Part shown: positions 43,701-57,249 of the stretch, piece by piece
Layout of the letters: the number at the start of each line of letters is the position of its first letter
How positions within the stretch are numbered: the first letter of the stretch is position 1
From: Typhlomys cinereus
Lineage: Eukaryota > Chordata > Mammalia > Rodentia > Platacanthomyidae
Assembly (NCBI GenBank): GCA_023101885.1
Contig: JALPQD010000006.1
Location: 15,896,085-15,960,084, forward strand
DNA: 64,000 bases
Direction: 5' to 3'
Made by a program: the position numbers and the translations under genes
Notes under the pieces: model-generated
Told to the model about the DNA's origin: nothing
What the model saw: only the letters and a program-made list of their open reading frames with translations
Database searches by the model: none

Positions 43701-45256
43701 AAAAATCCAAAATGGAACCTCAATTCTATTCTAAATAGGTTCCCCTGTCCAAGTTATACTTGCCTCAGAAGAAGGAATCAGTACCTCGTGAATTATTAGT
43801 GCTAGAGAATTTGTTGAGACACATGTTTTCTCCCTTTTTCTCATTTACCAGATAAAATTTATCAATCAGTTCTTTAGTTGTTAGCTCTAGTGTCTCAATC
43901 CTAGGCTTCCCCTGTAGTTTCCAAGCACTGTGACTCCGTCTAGCCTCCAGGAATAAGTAGCACTTTCCTGGCTCTCATCTCCCTGACTCACCTGTAACTA
44001 CAGAGGCTCTACCATACTTAGGTGATAGCCTCTGTCCTCTTAGGGCTTACATGTTTTCTTTGAGAGGAAAAGAGGTAAATAGTTACAATATTCACAGTTT
44101 GCAGGCAAGTGCTGAGGAAAATGAGTAAGGCACTCAATGACAATGGGAAAAGGGTCTTACTCTTCTCATCTTCTTCAGCAACATTCTATTTTCTACAGAG
44201 CCTTATCTCTCCTCCAATCTTACCTCTTCAAACAGGGCTGCCTTGGCCAGCCTGTTTTAAGCAAGGCCCATTATTACTGCCTTTAGCATAAAAGAGGCTT
44301 TGGTATTTGGGGGATGGATAAATATTACTTTCACTGTGGTTTTTAATTTTACATGCTTAGCAAATCAGCTTTAGTCTTCACTTTTGATATAATAAACACT
44401 GATATCCTTATAATATCTTTAAATGAAGAGTTAATGCATATATCTGTATGTTTGCATACTTATGCAGGTATGCTTGCGTTAAAATCAACTTGAGAATAAA
44501 TCCAACTTTTTGCAAACATCCAAAAACATCCATTACTTTTACTTTTTGTCTCAGGTATCTGCTACTATATATTAGCTTACATTCAATGACCAGAAATTTA
44601 GAGAAAGTTGTCAGATGGAATAGCAGAAATGTCAATTACAATAGAGCACAGGTATTACTCTGAAAAATCTCCTTTTGGCACATATTGAGGCACTTTAACG
44701 CAATATATCACTGAAAGTTTTGTATATTTGCATGTGATTATGTGGGTACTTTCATTTTATTTTAGGACTGACAATCATGATTTCAGTGGTTTAAGGGCCC
44801 TTTTAATATGAAGCATACATTGAAGATTTTACAGTCAAGCTTGTGCTATGATTTTATTTTAGTTCACATGAATCACACAGAACAATTGGTTTAAGTTTGG
44901 CATATATACAAGCATATAGCATCCTTTGATCACTGTTCCCTTCCTTACCTTCCTTCCACTTTGCCTTCCCCTCTGTATTTCTTTTGAATTAAGAAACCCT
45001 TTGTTATTAATCATTAGATTCCCACATGTCTTATGTAAATACAGATAAAAAAGAATATCCATCTAATGATCACTTGATTTTAAATTATATTAAATAGATA
45101 GAAATATTCCCAGGGCCCTTAAATAAAGAATACCATCTCACCTAACATCATTTTTCTTCTCTCTGTGTTGTTAGATGGTTGCTTCCATGGAGTTTCTTAC
45201 AGTAAATGACTCTATAGATTATAGCCAAGTCACAGAGTGTCCAGACCAGACAGACA
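43701..45256. other. Unique non-coding DNA
   Basis: No recognised gene or repeat. Frames of 60-75 codons show no domain. Confidence 0.4.
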
Positions 45257-45306
45257 GACACACACACACACACACACACACATACACACATATATATGTA
45301 TATATT
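45257..45306. repeat. (CA)n/(TA)n microsatellite
   Basis: CAGACA, then (CA)n, then CATACACACATATATATGTA. No SINE head is associated. Confidence 0.9.
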
Positions 45307-46224
45307 CATGTTCTTTGTGTCTTGACATTAGATACCTCACATATCCACTCTTTTGTCAGGTAGAAGACTATTGATGGATGTGTTTTTCTTTTATAACTTG
45401 TTTGTCTTCTAGTATTACATGATCAACAGCAGAAAACAGAAACAGACTAATATAATTACATAGATGTAAATGTAACTATAAAATAAAACTATTTGTTTGC
45501 AAAATCATTGCTATCTCTTCTTCCAACTCTCTCCATCATACCCTGTTTCCATTGACACCTCCCAGGGAATTATTTGCAATGAAATATCACATAGAATATA
45601 GGAAAATGAAATTCTAAGCTTCCTTTTGGTGATCTCCTCCCACCTTGGGTTCTAGGGATGGAACAACAAATCAGAACACTTCATAGACTTCTCATATGAA
45701 CTTTCATAATATTAGATATATATATATCTTTAATTTCATAGCTATAGAATTGAAAGAATTATTAGGAGAGTCCATTACCAATTCTCACAGCTAGAGTTGG
45801 GAAAGTAACTCTCAATATATCAACTGAAGTTTGTATCATCTATATCTAATGCACCTCTTACCAACAAGGGAATTGGATTAAGTATTTGTAAAATTTTCTA
45901 TATTGCATTTTGATACTTTAGAAAACTAGGTTAGCAAGCATATTTCCAAACAAAAAAGTTTCTTTGCAGTAAAATTCATTAGAATCAAACAAAATAACAA
46001 GCTAAGAGAAGAAATGTTACATTTCTAAGAATGTATATTCTTAGAATTTAAGATTCTGGCCATATACATTAAGTACAGAGTATATATTAAAAATAAATGA
46101 ACTTGCATATTTACTTCTTCTTTAGAAAATATAAAATACACAAAACACATAGTAAATATAAATATTAATTATAAACCATATCTGTAAATATAGGTGTATA
46201 CAGGATAAAAATGCAAACACATAG
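45307..46224. other. Unique AT-rich non-coding DNA
   Basis: Very AT-rich with short TATA runs near 45717. No recognised feature. Confidence 0.4.
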
Positions 46225-46489
46225 AAAGGTACAAATTTCTTTTTTTTATTATTTATTCAATTGTGCATATGCATGTGTGCATATGTGTGTGTATGTATGT
46301 GTGTGTGTAGAACCACAGACGAATTCAGGAACTACTCCGCCCTACCAGGACCAGAAACGCAGGCCACTCCCCCCTTCCGCCTGGCATCTATACATGGGGT
46401 CTAGGGATCTGAACTCAGGACCTTCCGTCTGCAAGGCAGAAGCTTAACCCCTGAGCCACCTCTCCAGCCCCCAGAAAAGTGCAAATTTC
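46225..46489 (-). mobile_element. Young tRNA SINE with internal deletion (minus strand)
   Basis: The element is about 46240-46473. The left end has poly(T) and TTTATT tail and TG-rich segment, the right end 'taacccctgagccacctctccagcccc'. Flanks AAGGTACAAATTTC (46226-46239) and AAAGTGCAAATTTC (46476-46489) are a diverged target duplication. Compared with 4.7, 19.7 and 27.8 kb copies, it jumps from 'gaattcaggaact' straight to 'actccgccctaccagg', missing about 50-60 bp that includes the ACCATGGACGCCTCC segment. Slightly more CpG decay than sister copies. Confidence 0.88.
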
Positions 46490-48003
46490 AAGACAGCGGA
46501 ATTGAGAATTTTAACTTGCACATGCTTCTTTTGTGTTTGCTAAAATTTTTGGATTCGTCTTTTGGAATCTTAAAGTACAACCCAGCAGATTATCTAGTAG
46601 ATAGCATTTTGACATCAAATAAATCGCCTAAGCTTTATCTGGAATTTCATTTCAGTTTGAAGTCAAAGCTTGATGTGCTTGTTCTTTCCAGTTACTATGG
46701 ATGGATATTCTTATTTCCTTGTTTTATTCCTTGATTTTCATCACAAAAACTACATTAAGGATTCAACACATCAATTACCAAGAACTTCCATATCACGTTA
46801 TTATTCACCATTTTCAATAGCTCCTCAACACTGAGCTGGAAAGCCATCCTGCTTCTCAGCTGAGGACTTGCTTACCATCATCCATCAGGCATCTAGCTTC
46901 CCTTTGACTAATAGCTACACTTTCCTCCAATCATTTGCACTCTAGTACCTGCTGGGAGATATCTATACATTTCAACAAATACATAAAATGGCATCTATAG
47001 AGAAATAGCAATTAAAATATTTACATGCCATTTGTATATACACCAATACCTATTCAAGAACACAGAGAAAATCATACAAAATTTGTAGTATATGTATAGG
47101 CTTTCATCCAGCTGATTAATTTTATACGTGAAGAAACTACAACAAGTCTGACCAAGAGGATGGAGACAGGGAATTATTTCCTAGAACCTGTTCAGAATGA
47201 CCCGAGACCTCACCACACATCTTGTTATAACCAGAGTAATATAGATTTATACTTGAATATGTGAATGTGATTGAAAGTATTGACTTCATCCAAGGGCTCT
47301 ACTCAACTAGAAATCACTGGGGACACCCAGAAAAGAGATTAAAACAGGGAACTCATTCATAAAGAAGATTTTGGGAATTTTTCAGTACTACTTAGAGGAG
47401 AGGTAGATTAAAGGGAATATTTCTAGCCCATTCTTGTCTATGAAATATCATCATAATTCAACACTTCTTCACTCTGAGAGTAGCGTTGTCTTTGGTAGGA
47501 CATCTATCTGTGTAAAGATTTCTCTGCCAACCTGTCACAGCCCAGCTTTGTATATCGGGTACCACCTGGTACAGAAAATTTTCTGGGATTATTGCTATGG
47601 CGTGAAGCATAAGTGCCTAGCATGCACTCTTGCTCAGATCTTTTGGATCAAAGCCAGGGACTTGTGGGTTGTGGTTTTCACAGAAACATCACGGACAGCC
47701 AAATTTCCTCTCATTGAGTTAATCATAAGGCTAAAGTAAGATCATACATAGAAGCCTGTCTTCTCATCACATCAGGGAAACACAGGCTTTGGGTTTTCAA
47801 GTGAGAAGGAAGCTAAAAATTTTTAGTTTTGTACTTTTCAGTCTCATCTAACCCCCCATTGATATGGTCTTTGATCTTTTGGCATTTATTCTGCTTAGTG
47901 CCTGAACATTTGAGAGCCTTATTGTAGTCTTTTTTAGTGTCCTGGTCAGACCAAAATTAGCAAATTAGACTATCAGTTATCTGAATTTCAAATAGCCAAC
48001 ATT
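46490..48003. other. Unique non-coding DNA
   Basis: No recognised repeat. The 101-codon plus frame at 47434-47739 has no recognisable domain and starts and stops without supporting signals. Confidence 0.4.
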
Positions 48004-48118
48004 ATAGATAGACAGATGATAGATAGCTAGATGACACACAGAGCTAGATGATAGATAGATGACAGAAAGGTAGATAGATGTTAAATGGATAATATGTAGG
48101 TGATAGAAAGATATTTAA
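48004..48118. repeat. Degenerate GATA-rich repeat
   Basis: Imperfect GATAGA, GATGAC and TAGATG units. Decayed microsatellite. Confidence 0.75.
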
Positions 48119-51068
48119 ATATGTCTATCAAATTTCATGGGGACATTCTTGCATTAAAGTATGTTGATGATTTTTCTTAAACTTGTTAAATTTGTGCTAT
48201 ATCTAAGTCCTGTAGAAAATTTGAGTCTTATGGTTAAAGAGAAAGGCTAATGGAATCAGAAGGCAGATGGAAAAAGGAAGGGGATGTACGGGAAGAAGAG
48301 AAGGGGCAAAGTGAATACACATTAAAAAGGGCTGTAGTAGATTGGTTACATGATATAGGCTGGGTGTTCCGACAGCTGTAATGAGAACTCATTTGCTTCT
48401 CATTCCAGGATACTGGATGCTTCAGCCGTCCAAAACTGATCCTTAAAGCCTGGAGCATTCAGGAAGAGCTGTTGGCCTGCAGTGTTCATCAGAAGCAAAG
48501 AAAAGCTGGGTTCTGATACCAGCACAGACAGCTGGGAATGGCTGCAGGAGTGGTGGCAGTAGTGAATGGATGAACTCAAAATCAGGGGTAGATTAACTCC
48601 TCACCAGCAAGAAGAGACTGCAACATGACCCCAAAGCAAAGCCTTTCTCTCGAGGCTCCTTGCACAAAACGTCCAGCAGGAGGCACCACTCACGGTTAAA
48701 GTGGATCATTCTGCTCAAGCAAACTGGGATGTTTCCTTATAAGTGTCCTAATGGCTTATTTCTTAGTTCCACTCTAGATCCAATCAAGATAAACCATGAT
48801 TAATCCTCGTGAAGAGCAATCCAATGACAGGATGAAGAGGAAACACACAAAGGATGAGGCAGAAGATGTTTCCAGATACAACTGCAAGTTGATTTCAACG
48901 GCAAAGATCTCTCTTTCTTGTGGATGTGACAGCTGGTTTTTTTTGTTTTTTTGTTTTTTTTTTGATTTATTTTGTTTTGTTTTTTAATATCTTCCTTGGC
49001 TTCTAAGGAAACTAACCAATCCAGAAACTAACCACTAGTCTTTAGTTTCACAGAGGTGGAATTCTGCTTCTGTGTGTCTTCACTGTAATTTCAGGCCTGG
49101 CAGAATGTACATTCACTAAGTACACATTTGCTTTGAAAATGTCAAGCTTACAGTTTATGCACAAGTGTACCACGATATTTTGGATTTCATTAAAAAAGTA
49201 AATTCTTAGGTGTGTTGCTGAAATTTCAATATCCATTTTAAAGACAGAGAGAAAGAGAGAGAGAAATTTATACCTGACCATAAAAAGATATAATAGCTAT
49301 TGAAAATAATGTGTTAGAATAAGAATCCCTTAAATGATCACATTAACAAAGTGCAATTAGAGTTCATTTGGTCGCTAGTCTTCCCTAGAGGTTCATAAAC
49401 TCATAGATAGGCTCTGAATCAAGAACCAGATGTGGCAAGATCATCCTAATTATGTCTTGCTAATCTTGACCAGGAAATGATTTAGATCAGAAGTCATTTC
49501 ATCTTTTTCTTTTCTTGCTGCTCACATTAATAAATAATGACCTACAAAAAATTAATGGGAAGTTTTCATAGAATTTCAGGGTCTGGGAATTCAAAAACAA
49601 AGTTGACAGCTTTAACCCTTTTCAGGGACAAGACAAGGTGAGGAGGAGAAAGGAAAGATCAATGAAGTTGAAAGATGAGTAATAAAATGTTAATAAAACA
49701 AAATGCTCTGAAAAGTAACAGGATAAGTTATTATTTGCTTATTATAAAATAAAGAATATATCTATATCTTTATCTATTTATATCTGTGTGTACATATATC
49801 CATATGTATGTATCTGTACACTCATATATTGAATTCAGACAGTAGACGCCTGGGGACGTGGAAAAAAAGTGAGAAAGTTTCTATAGTTTAGAAATATGAC
49901 CTATTTTTGCTTATAAGTAAGGATTGCTACTATTTATTTGAAAGCAACTAGCTTTCATGTTTCATAATGTTTATAGCATTTTGATATGTGTGTTTTATAT
50001 TATAAATTATATACTCTTCTTAGAAAAGAGTATAAATTCTACTCTATGTATGTAGGTGCACACATGAATGCACACACAAACACAGACACACATGCACATA
50101 CATATGCACAATCACCACATAGTGCCCATGGGATGGGAAGATGTCCTGTTACCCAGAGGATTCAAATGTCTTGAGTCAGCAATGCGAATCCATTCCATTT
50201 CTTTTCTTTGGTCTCTAGGTGTGGTGATCATCAAGTGTAGAACCTTGCATGCATGTACTAGTGCAATTCTCTGCCAAAGAGCTAGAATCCAATCCAACAT
50301 AATTTGGTTTTAATCAGTTTTAGTTTTGTCTGGATAAAATACACATTGTTTTAGCTAATTAAAAAATACTTTCTGCCTGGAATCACACTATATACAATAG
50401 AACTGAATTTCTTGAATAGAAATGAAATTACAACTGTGAAAATTTTGACGTTTTTATGGGATATTTTCAAATGCCACAAAACTTTTTGGAAAATATGTTA
50501 TAAATATGTTTAAGTTTCTTGCCAATTTCAATTGAAATTGGTTTGTCTCTGATTTAATATAAAATCCAGGAAAAAACATGGAAATATAATTTACATTTAC
50601 AATGAGTTTCGTGGAACTCAAACTGGATATAAAAAGAGAAATCTAGTGGGCATAATATTGCAACATTGGAAAATCCAAATAAAATGTGCACAATCTCTAT
50701 AAAACTGTTTTCTCGCTATTTCTACCTGTCTGCTGTCCTACAACACATATGTTGCTATAAGAATAAAAGAGGACAGATACAAATAACAATTATGCCATGA
50801 AGGAAAACTCTAAGCATGAATTCCAGGTTTTCTGGGGAGGTTTGATTTAATGACTATAATCAGTTATTAAAGAGGTTTATTGTAAATTCAAAATTAAATG
50901 TTCAAATAATGAGTTGCTTTTGTTACTATATCCATTCTTTGCAGTGTTCAAGGAGGTCACTTCAGAGAGCTCACATCAGTGAGCTATTGAAGACAGATAC
51001 CAGCCACACCTTGATGAACACAATAAAGCTCCTATAGTACCAAGTCTCAACCTACTTGGGAAGAACAT
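48119..51068. other. Unique non-coding DNA with minor simple repeats
   Basis: T- and TTTTG-rich tract at 48938-48985, GA tract at 49246-49265, TATC/TATG-rich segment at 49755-49830, CA-rich stretch at 50060-50110. Segment 48380-48720 is less AT-rich. No gene or transposon recognised. Confidence 0.4.
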
Positions 51069-51416
51069 CACTGATATTTCTTTCTCTCTTTTTCCTTTAT
51101 ATTTATGTGTAGGTGCTGGTGTATATGTGTGTGGTGGTGTGTGTAGATGTGCATATGTATACAAGAGGGCACTTTGTGTGTCTGTGGAGGCCCAAGGTTG
51201 ACTTTCAGAATTATCTGTCTTGTATCTACTTATTGCTTTGTTCTGGGATTTCCCAGGCTCCACCTCCTAGGGCCTGAAATACAGACTGCTGTCATTTCTG
51301 CCAGGCATTTTTATGTGGGATCCCACATAAAACTTTTTGGAATTCAGGTCATTTTACTTGCAAAACAAAGGCTTTAGCCTCTGGGCCATCTGTCTAGCTC
51401 TAGCACTGATGTTTCT
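51069..51416 (-). repeat. Older tRNA SINE with target duplication (minus strand)
   Basis: The right end 'agcctctgggccatctgtctagctc' complements a degraded head. The body has 'tctgggatttcccaggctccacctcc' and 'tttatgtgggatcccacataaa'. The tail is TG-rich near 51105-51160. Flanks CACTGATATTTCT (51069-51081) and CACTGATGTTTCT (51404-51416) differ at one base. Same older subfamily as 5.6 and 12.3 kb. Confidence 0.88.
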
Positions 51417-52296
51417 AAGACTCTATAACTGAAGAACACAGATGTAATTACTACACACTAGACATGAGTTTTATAAAAGCTACCACTTCTGTATACACTT
51501 TTTTTGAAATTCAGCTTTAGCCAAAGAATGATAAATTTGTGATTGTAGCCACTTAGATTAAACAGGAAGCCAAAATATCACTTAGTTCAGTGTTCTTACT
51601 TATTGCTAAGATAATAATAATAGTGACTGAAAAAAATCTGTGAATGGCCAAGATACAATATGAACTCAACTTCCGGCTCTCAGTTAAGTAGTTTATCAAA
51701 TAATACACATTGTCTATTTTTACTCTAACATATTACAAGAAGGAAAAAAAGAAAAAGTAGTGCAGCCACCTCTTATGTATAACAGAGATAACATATTTGT
51801 TCAGAAGATGATTTGGGGAAATGGAAACGATCTAATATTGCTACATGCAGGATAATGTTTATGTACCTCAAATTCTGTCTTATCATTACATTGAGAACAG
51901 ACTAATGGACTTATATCAGGAGTATGACACAGAACTAGTTTTCTGGGGAAGTACAATAATATATATTGCCACTTATAAAGTTATAAATATTTGACTGCCT
52001 TGTTAAATATCCCCACCCATTTATAAGAATAGATTTAAAAAACTGTCACTATCTTAAACTTTAGAGTAACTCACAATAGCTTTTACAGGTGTTGGTGGTG
52101 GGTGAATATACCCTCTAGCCCTCTCAGGTTGTTCTATTGATGGAAACATGAGGAAAGACGATTTCAAGTGCAACATGAGAAAGCAGCTAGTGATGATAAA
52201 GTTCAAGGACAACGGAGGTGTGTCCCAGTGGACAATTCTAAAACTCAGTACAGAGCTGGCCTATGCTGATAAAGTCTCCTCCAACTTATTACACCC
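51417..52296. other. Unique non-coding DNA
   Basis: No recognised feature. Confidence 0.4.
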
Positions 52297-52488
52297 TCTG
52301 TTCTGTGCAGTTAATACAACTCATATATGCTTCCCTTGCAAATGTGTTAAGGAAGATTTTAATTAATAGAATAGAAACTTACTGAGTCTCTTCTCTCTCT
52401 CTCTCTCCCTCTCTTTCTGTTCATCTGTCTCTGTCATTTGGTCTTTCCCCTACTTCTTTCTCCTCTAATTTGTCTTCCTACCCAATGT
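52297..52488 (+). repeat. Direct duplication, copy 1
   Basis: About 192 bp from 'tctgttctgtgcagtt' to 'cctacccaatg', repeated at 52968-53160 in the same orientation. By eye the copies differ by six substitutions, one 1-bp gap and one CT unit. It contains a (CT)n tract. No SINE, LTR or L1 signature was recognised inside. Confidence 0.9.
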
Positions 52489-52967
52489 AGGCGCATGAGC
52501 TTTTTCCTGATTTCTTCCATAATTATTTTTTTCAGCACCAGAAGATTTTTCTCTTCTGTTTCTTCTCCACTAGCAAGAGGTGCCATAGGCTGATCTGAAG
52601 GTCTCCTTCTCCCACATATTCGTATTTTCCCTATTTAAACTTTTGGCTTAGAAACATGAATGATTAAGTACTCCTCCTACTTCTCTTATGCCCTGCCCTT
52701 TGCTGTGAGACTATCTTCCGACGGCAGCTGCACACATTCTTATCTTTTCACGCTCTTCTCCTGTCCTGGTTCTAAGAATCAGTGATATTTGACAGACAGG
52801 AAGAACTTCTGGTACATGACCTAGACTCCATTAGCGCTCAGAGATTACAATATTTAATATGGGATGTCAAAGGCATTTTTAAGTTTCATTTTTGCTCTGA
52901 TCCTGAGTTTACCCTTAATTCACAACAACTAAAGCACTTACTGCAGATTTTTACTTGAAATGCACTT
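52489..52967. other. Spacer between the two duplicate copies
   Basis: 479 bp of unique, somewhat pyrimidine-rich sequence with no recognised repeat. It is not itself duplicated within the window. Confidence 0.5.
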
Positions 52968-53160
52968 TCTGTTCTATGCAGTTGATACAACTCATATATG
53001 CTTCCCTTGCAAATGTGTTAAGGAAGATTTTAGTTAATAGAATAGAACTTACTGAGTCTCTTCTCTCTCTCTCTCTCTCCCTCTCTCTCTGTTCATCTGT
53101 CTCTGTCATTTGGTCTTTCTCCTACTTCTTTCTCCTCTAATTTGTCTCCCTACCCAATGA
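52968..53160 (+). repeat. Direct duplication, copy 2
   Basis: The second copy begins 'tctgttctatgcagttgata' and ends 'cctacccaatg'. The flanks beyond each end differ from those of copy 1, so the duplicated unit is close to 192 bp. The (CT)n tract is one unit longer. Confidence 0.9.
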
Positions 53161-56100
53161 TACTTATTCAGACTCCACTAGCCTCCTTGCTATTTTAAAT
53201 TTATTTTGTTAGATTTCCTTCTTGGACTCTCAAGATCTTGCCTCATTTTTTTCTTCTTTGAATTACCTCTCACTCGTGTCAAACCTATTAGGCTTTTATT
53301 CCTTTTCCATCAAAGCGCATCACCAGTTCTACCTCCTCTACTGAACTTTAGTTACTATGAAAGCAAGCTTTCTTATTATTTCAGGCACATACAACACACT
53401 GCAATTCTGTGACAAAGCACACACCCCACCACAAATGCACAGCCCTTCACATCAGGAGTACAGAACAAAAATGGGTGTCAACGGGTAAAAGGAACATCCT
53501 CTATGTTCCTAAAAAATTGTTCTGACAATACGGGCATCTAATAAATACCACTGTCTGTCTTCAGTGATAATAACACCCCACGTAATTTTTAAGACATAAA
53601 ATGACATTGTTAGGTCAAATGCTTCTAAATCTCATCCATAGCGAATACATTTATGAGTCTAAAATGTGTGTGTGTTGATCTGCAGAGAATCTTCAACTTC
53701 CAGAAAACTCATCTATCTCTCAGCACTTAGTCTCTCAAGAGGAGACAGTTTGTCTAGAAAGTTTCTGCAAGGCTGGGACTGCCATGTGATTTTTACTTTT
53801 CTGATAAAGCATTCTGCTGCCCAAGGGCACTGGAACTGGCACCTTCCTCCAATGCTAATCTCGCTTCATTATCCTTTCTTATAAAAGGTCACAACTCTTT
53901 TTATGTCACACTTTGCTAGGGGCACTTTTTATATATTTAATTTGGCGCAATATAACAAATATACGGGTGTTTAGAATGCTTCTCTGAGCCTAATCTCAAA
54001 TGAGGATTATTTATTGTTTCCCTGCGTACAAAGCAGGGGGATGGCTGTCCAGGGACTATGCATGACTTTCCTTGTTCTTTCCCCTTTGTCTCTGACAAAC
54101 CCTGTTAAACAGGGGTGTGGAGCACATGGAAACTGACCTAAGCAGCCTTAGAGTGGGACAGAACCAAATATACCAGGCAAAGAAGGACGCGTGGCCAGAG
54201 TCTCCCGAATCTGCACGATGGAATCTGTCATGTTCACGAACACCTTCTCAGCATTTGCCAGACTTGAAGCATGTGAACCAGCAATGCATGCTGGTCCTCA
54301 AGGAACCGGCAGGTCAGCTCAGCCACTGAGGAACAATGAAGATGTCTGCACTCAACGAGGACTACACGAAATGCTCTACCCCGTGTTGCTTGATTGAGCT
54401 TTCCAGAAGAGTCCGTGAGGTAGAGTTGAAGTGTCTTTGTCTCAATCTCATGTAGGAAGAAATTGAGGCTGAAGAAGAAAGTATTTCACCCAAATGTCCT
54501 TAGGTAGATAGTGTTAAAAACAGAATTCAGAGGCAGACAGGAAACCTCCACCACCTAAATTGCTGGTCATGAGCCAGGGTTAGAAATGCCAGAGGCTCTG
54601 GGTCTGTCAGTTACACTCTACTAATTATGCATGTGTTACCTGAATTCAAGTGTGTCTGGCTCTTTATCCTGCTGCTCGTAATGCTGCTGAAGTGGAGAAG
54701 GCATACATCTCTGGGGAAGAGTTGAGTCAAGAATTCCTCTTGCCTGGTTCTCTTCCCATAGAAAGATCTCTTGGCCTCATGTATGTAATACTTCCTTTTC
54801 AAACTCCCTTGCTTGCATTTTTATTACAAGCTTATCCTGAGAGGCACTCCCTTCGACAACAGGTGTGTGGCAAAGGAGGATTGTCCTTCTTGGTCATTAA
54901 ATGCAATGGCCCAGAAGAGACAATCATTAAATATGTGTTAACTGAATACAAACAGACCTGGGGAAGAAAGTTTGAGAGCATGGTTAAACACATCCCCCTC
55001 ACAACTAGACTATCAAATGGGTGTGTGAAGGAAGAGAGCATCTAGTTTATATTTATACCTTTACAGTATATCATAGACTATCAATTCATAATGGCATAAA
55101 CTATAAGGAAATGTAATCTCAATATGAGACAGACCTTCTCTTAAAGAACTAAAACTTGAAGCAGTAGAATTTTGGAAGTACATGGATACTCAGTCAAGAT
55201 TTACGGGGGTGAGGGGACACCGAGAGCCTAGGGCAAAGAAAAGCAGAACATAGGGAAGATTTACTAGTAAAAAAACAACCAGTATTGATTTGTTGAACCT
55301 GAATTACCTCTCCATTCCCTAGTCCTGAGTCATTCCCTTCTGCATCCTATTTTTATTTCTTTCTCTTATGAAACCTAAAGTTTAGTCATATCCAGGGGAG
55401 TTGTTTCAAGAAAGAGCTTGATATGGACCCTAATACACTGTGTACCACATGTATGTGACTTCACTCAACAAAAGTTTCAAGCCTAGTCATAGACATACAA
55501 TTAGCTCTTGGTAGATTTCATTAGCCTCTGTTGGTTCATTTCTTTTAATGTAGTGATATGCTGTTATGAACGTACTTTTCTTTTTACCTTGTAGTATGCA
55601 GGTTTCATACATCCAAACTCAGTTAGTATCCCAGTACTAGAGAGTAAAGAATGATCACAGAGTAAGATGTGTTGGACAGAGAGGTATGCTGTCCATCTGA
55701 AAATACATGGTGTACCCTCCACAATGTCTAAATGGCATTCTCAGTGTTCATTTGGCAAAGTTTACTGAACAGGATTTTGAAACAGTTTTCCACCAATGTC
55801 TTTGACCTTTTTGTTATTATTTTCTCTAATTTATTTACTTACCTTGTAACATGACCAGTCAGTGCTTCTTAGGAATGTGAAATCTTAGCCTAACTATCTT
55901 TCGATGACTACTTTGTTCTACTATTGAATAATATTGCTTCTGACAGTTTCAATTCCTTAACGGAATTAGACTGTAAACTTTTTTCAATGGCTACAATTAT
56001 TCTGTGCATATCTGAAAGCATAGGCAAGTCCAATAATGTTTTCATCTATTAACCAAGCATTCAAACTTAGCAAATAGTAAACAATATGGAAATTAAATCA

Positions 56101-57192
56101 TAAAAGATTCAAATTTGCAATGGAAACTAACTAATAACAAGCAAAAGTACATATTAGGTAGACATTTATAAGCTGTGTATCTAAAATGTATTCATCCTTT
56201 CTAGTCACCTGAGAAATTCTAAACCTTTACATATTCTTGGACTCCATATGTGCACAATGATTCTGAACCTTGGTGAGAAGTCCTACGGAATCTTCTTTCC
56301 TAGAAATAGTTAATGTATATTTAACATAGAGGCATGCTTAGTTACTACTGCCTTATCAGATGCTTGTCACTCTGTGATTAGCTTCTCAATGCCTACAGCA
56401 AGGAATGTAAAGCACTCAAGATGAAGTATGGAAGGGTGCAATTCTACAAAGCAGAAAGTTCCCTGAGGACTGTTTTCTAATAAAGAAATATGACCACAGA
56501 CAGAACAGATTTTTTTCCTTAAAATAATTTTTTGCAATATATGTTATGAATGTGGTACAAAAGTTTAGAGATGTTCATACCTGTTTAAGTTCCAAGTGAG
56601 GATATTTGTCACTGATTTTATCTCCTTAGTTATGAACTGATTAAACAGTCACAGGGGTACTGTTGCCAGCACAGTAAAAACCATGTATTAGAAGAAGGTT
56701 AAGAAAACCTTTGTAAATTATTGAGTATTGTTTCAAAATGAAACTCCAAAATCAGGTACCAGTGGCCAGTCAGCTCTTTTGACAATAAGCTGTCAAAGAG
56801 GGAAGATTTGTTTCAGTACTAACATGCTCAGTTATAAACCAAAGCCACCATTAGACGATGAATTATCTTTCAGAAAAAGAACCCCAAGATCCAAAAGATT
56901 GCATATGAGAAAAGATTGGTGAGAAAGTTGGTCTTACCCAGAATAATGTGAGAAGGTCCCATAGTCAACTTCAGAGAACAGAAAGTCAGTAATGATCCCA
57001 ACATTAAACCAGCATTTGGCTAATTACATAAAAGAACAGAGACAAGGATTTCAAAAAAATTTTCAAAAGACTCTACCAGTAAGTGGAAGCACAGACTCCA
57101 GGAAACCAAGCACATGTGAAACTGTGGTTTTGATTAAGATACTGAAAAACTATAACCTATAGAAATTTACCACACTGACAATCATTTATTCT
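53161..57192. other. About 4 kb of unique non-coding DNA
   Basis: No transposon recognised. A 131-codon plus frame at 54650-55045 is the longest without low complexity but has no known domain. 'cattaaatatgtgttaactgaatac' inside it resembles an ancient LINE/SINE end, which argues against coding. Segments 54100-54400 and 56700-57000 are of mixed composition and could hold conserved elements. Confidence 0.4.
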
Positions 57193-57193
57193 C

Positions 57194-57245
<52 letters not shown>
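57193..57245. repeat. (TA)n(TG)n microsatellite
   Basis: ATATATATATG followed by a pure TG run to 57244. Confidence 0.95.
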
Positions 57246-57248
<3 letters not shown>

Positions 57249-57249
57249 C

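Noticed and set aside
51300..51330. Palindrome ATGTGGGATCCCACAT as a regulatory operator
   Set aside because: It lies inside an older SINE where the B-box-adjacent 'tatgtgggatc' is family sequence. The symmetry arises from a local change in this copy.
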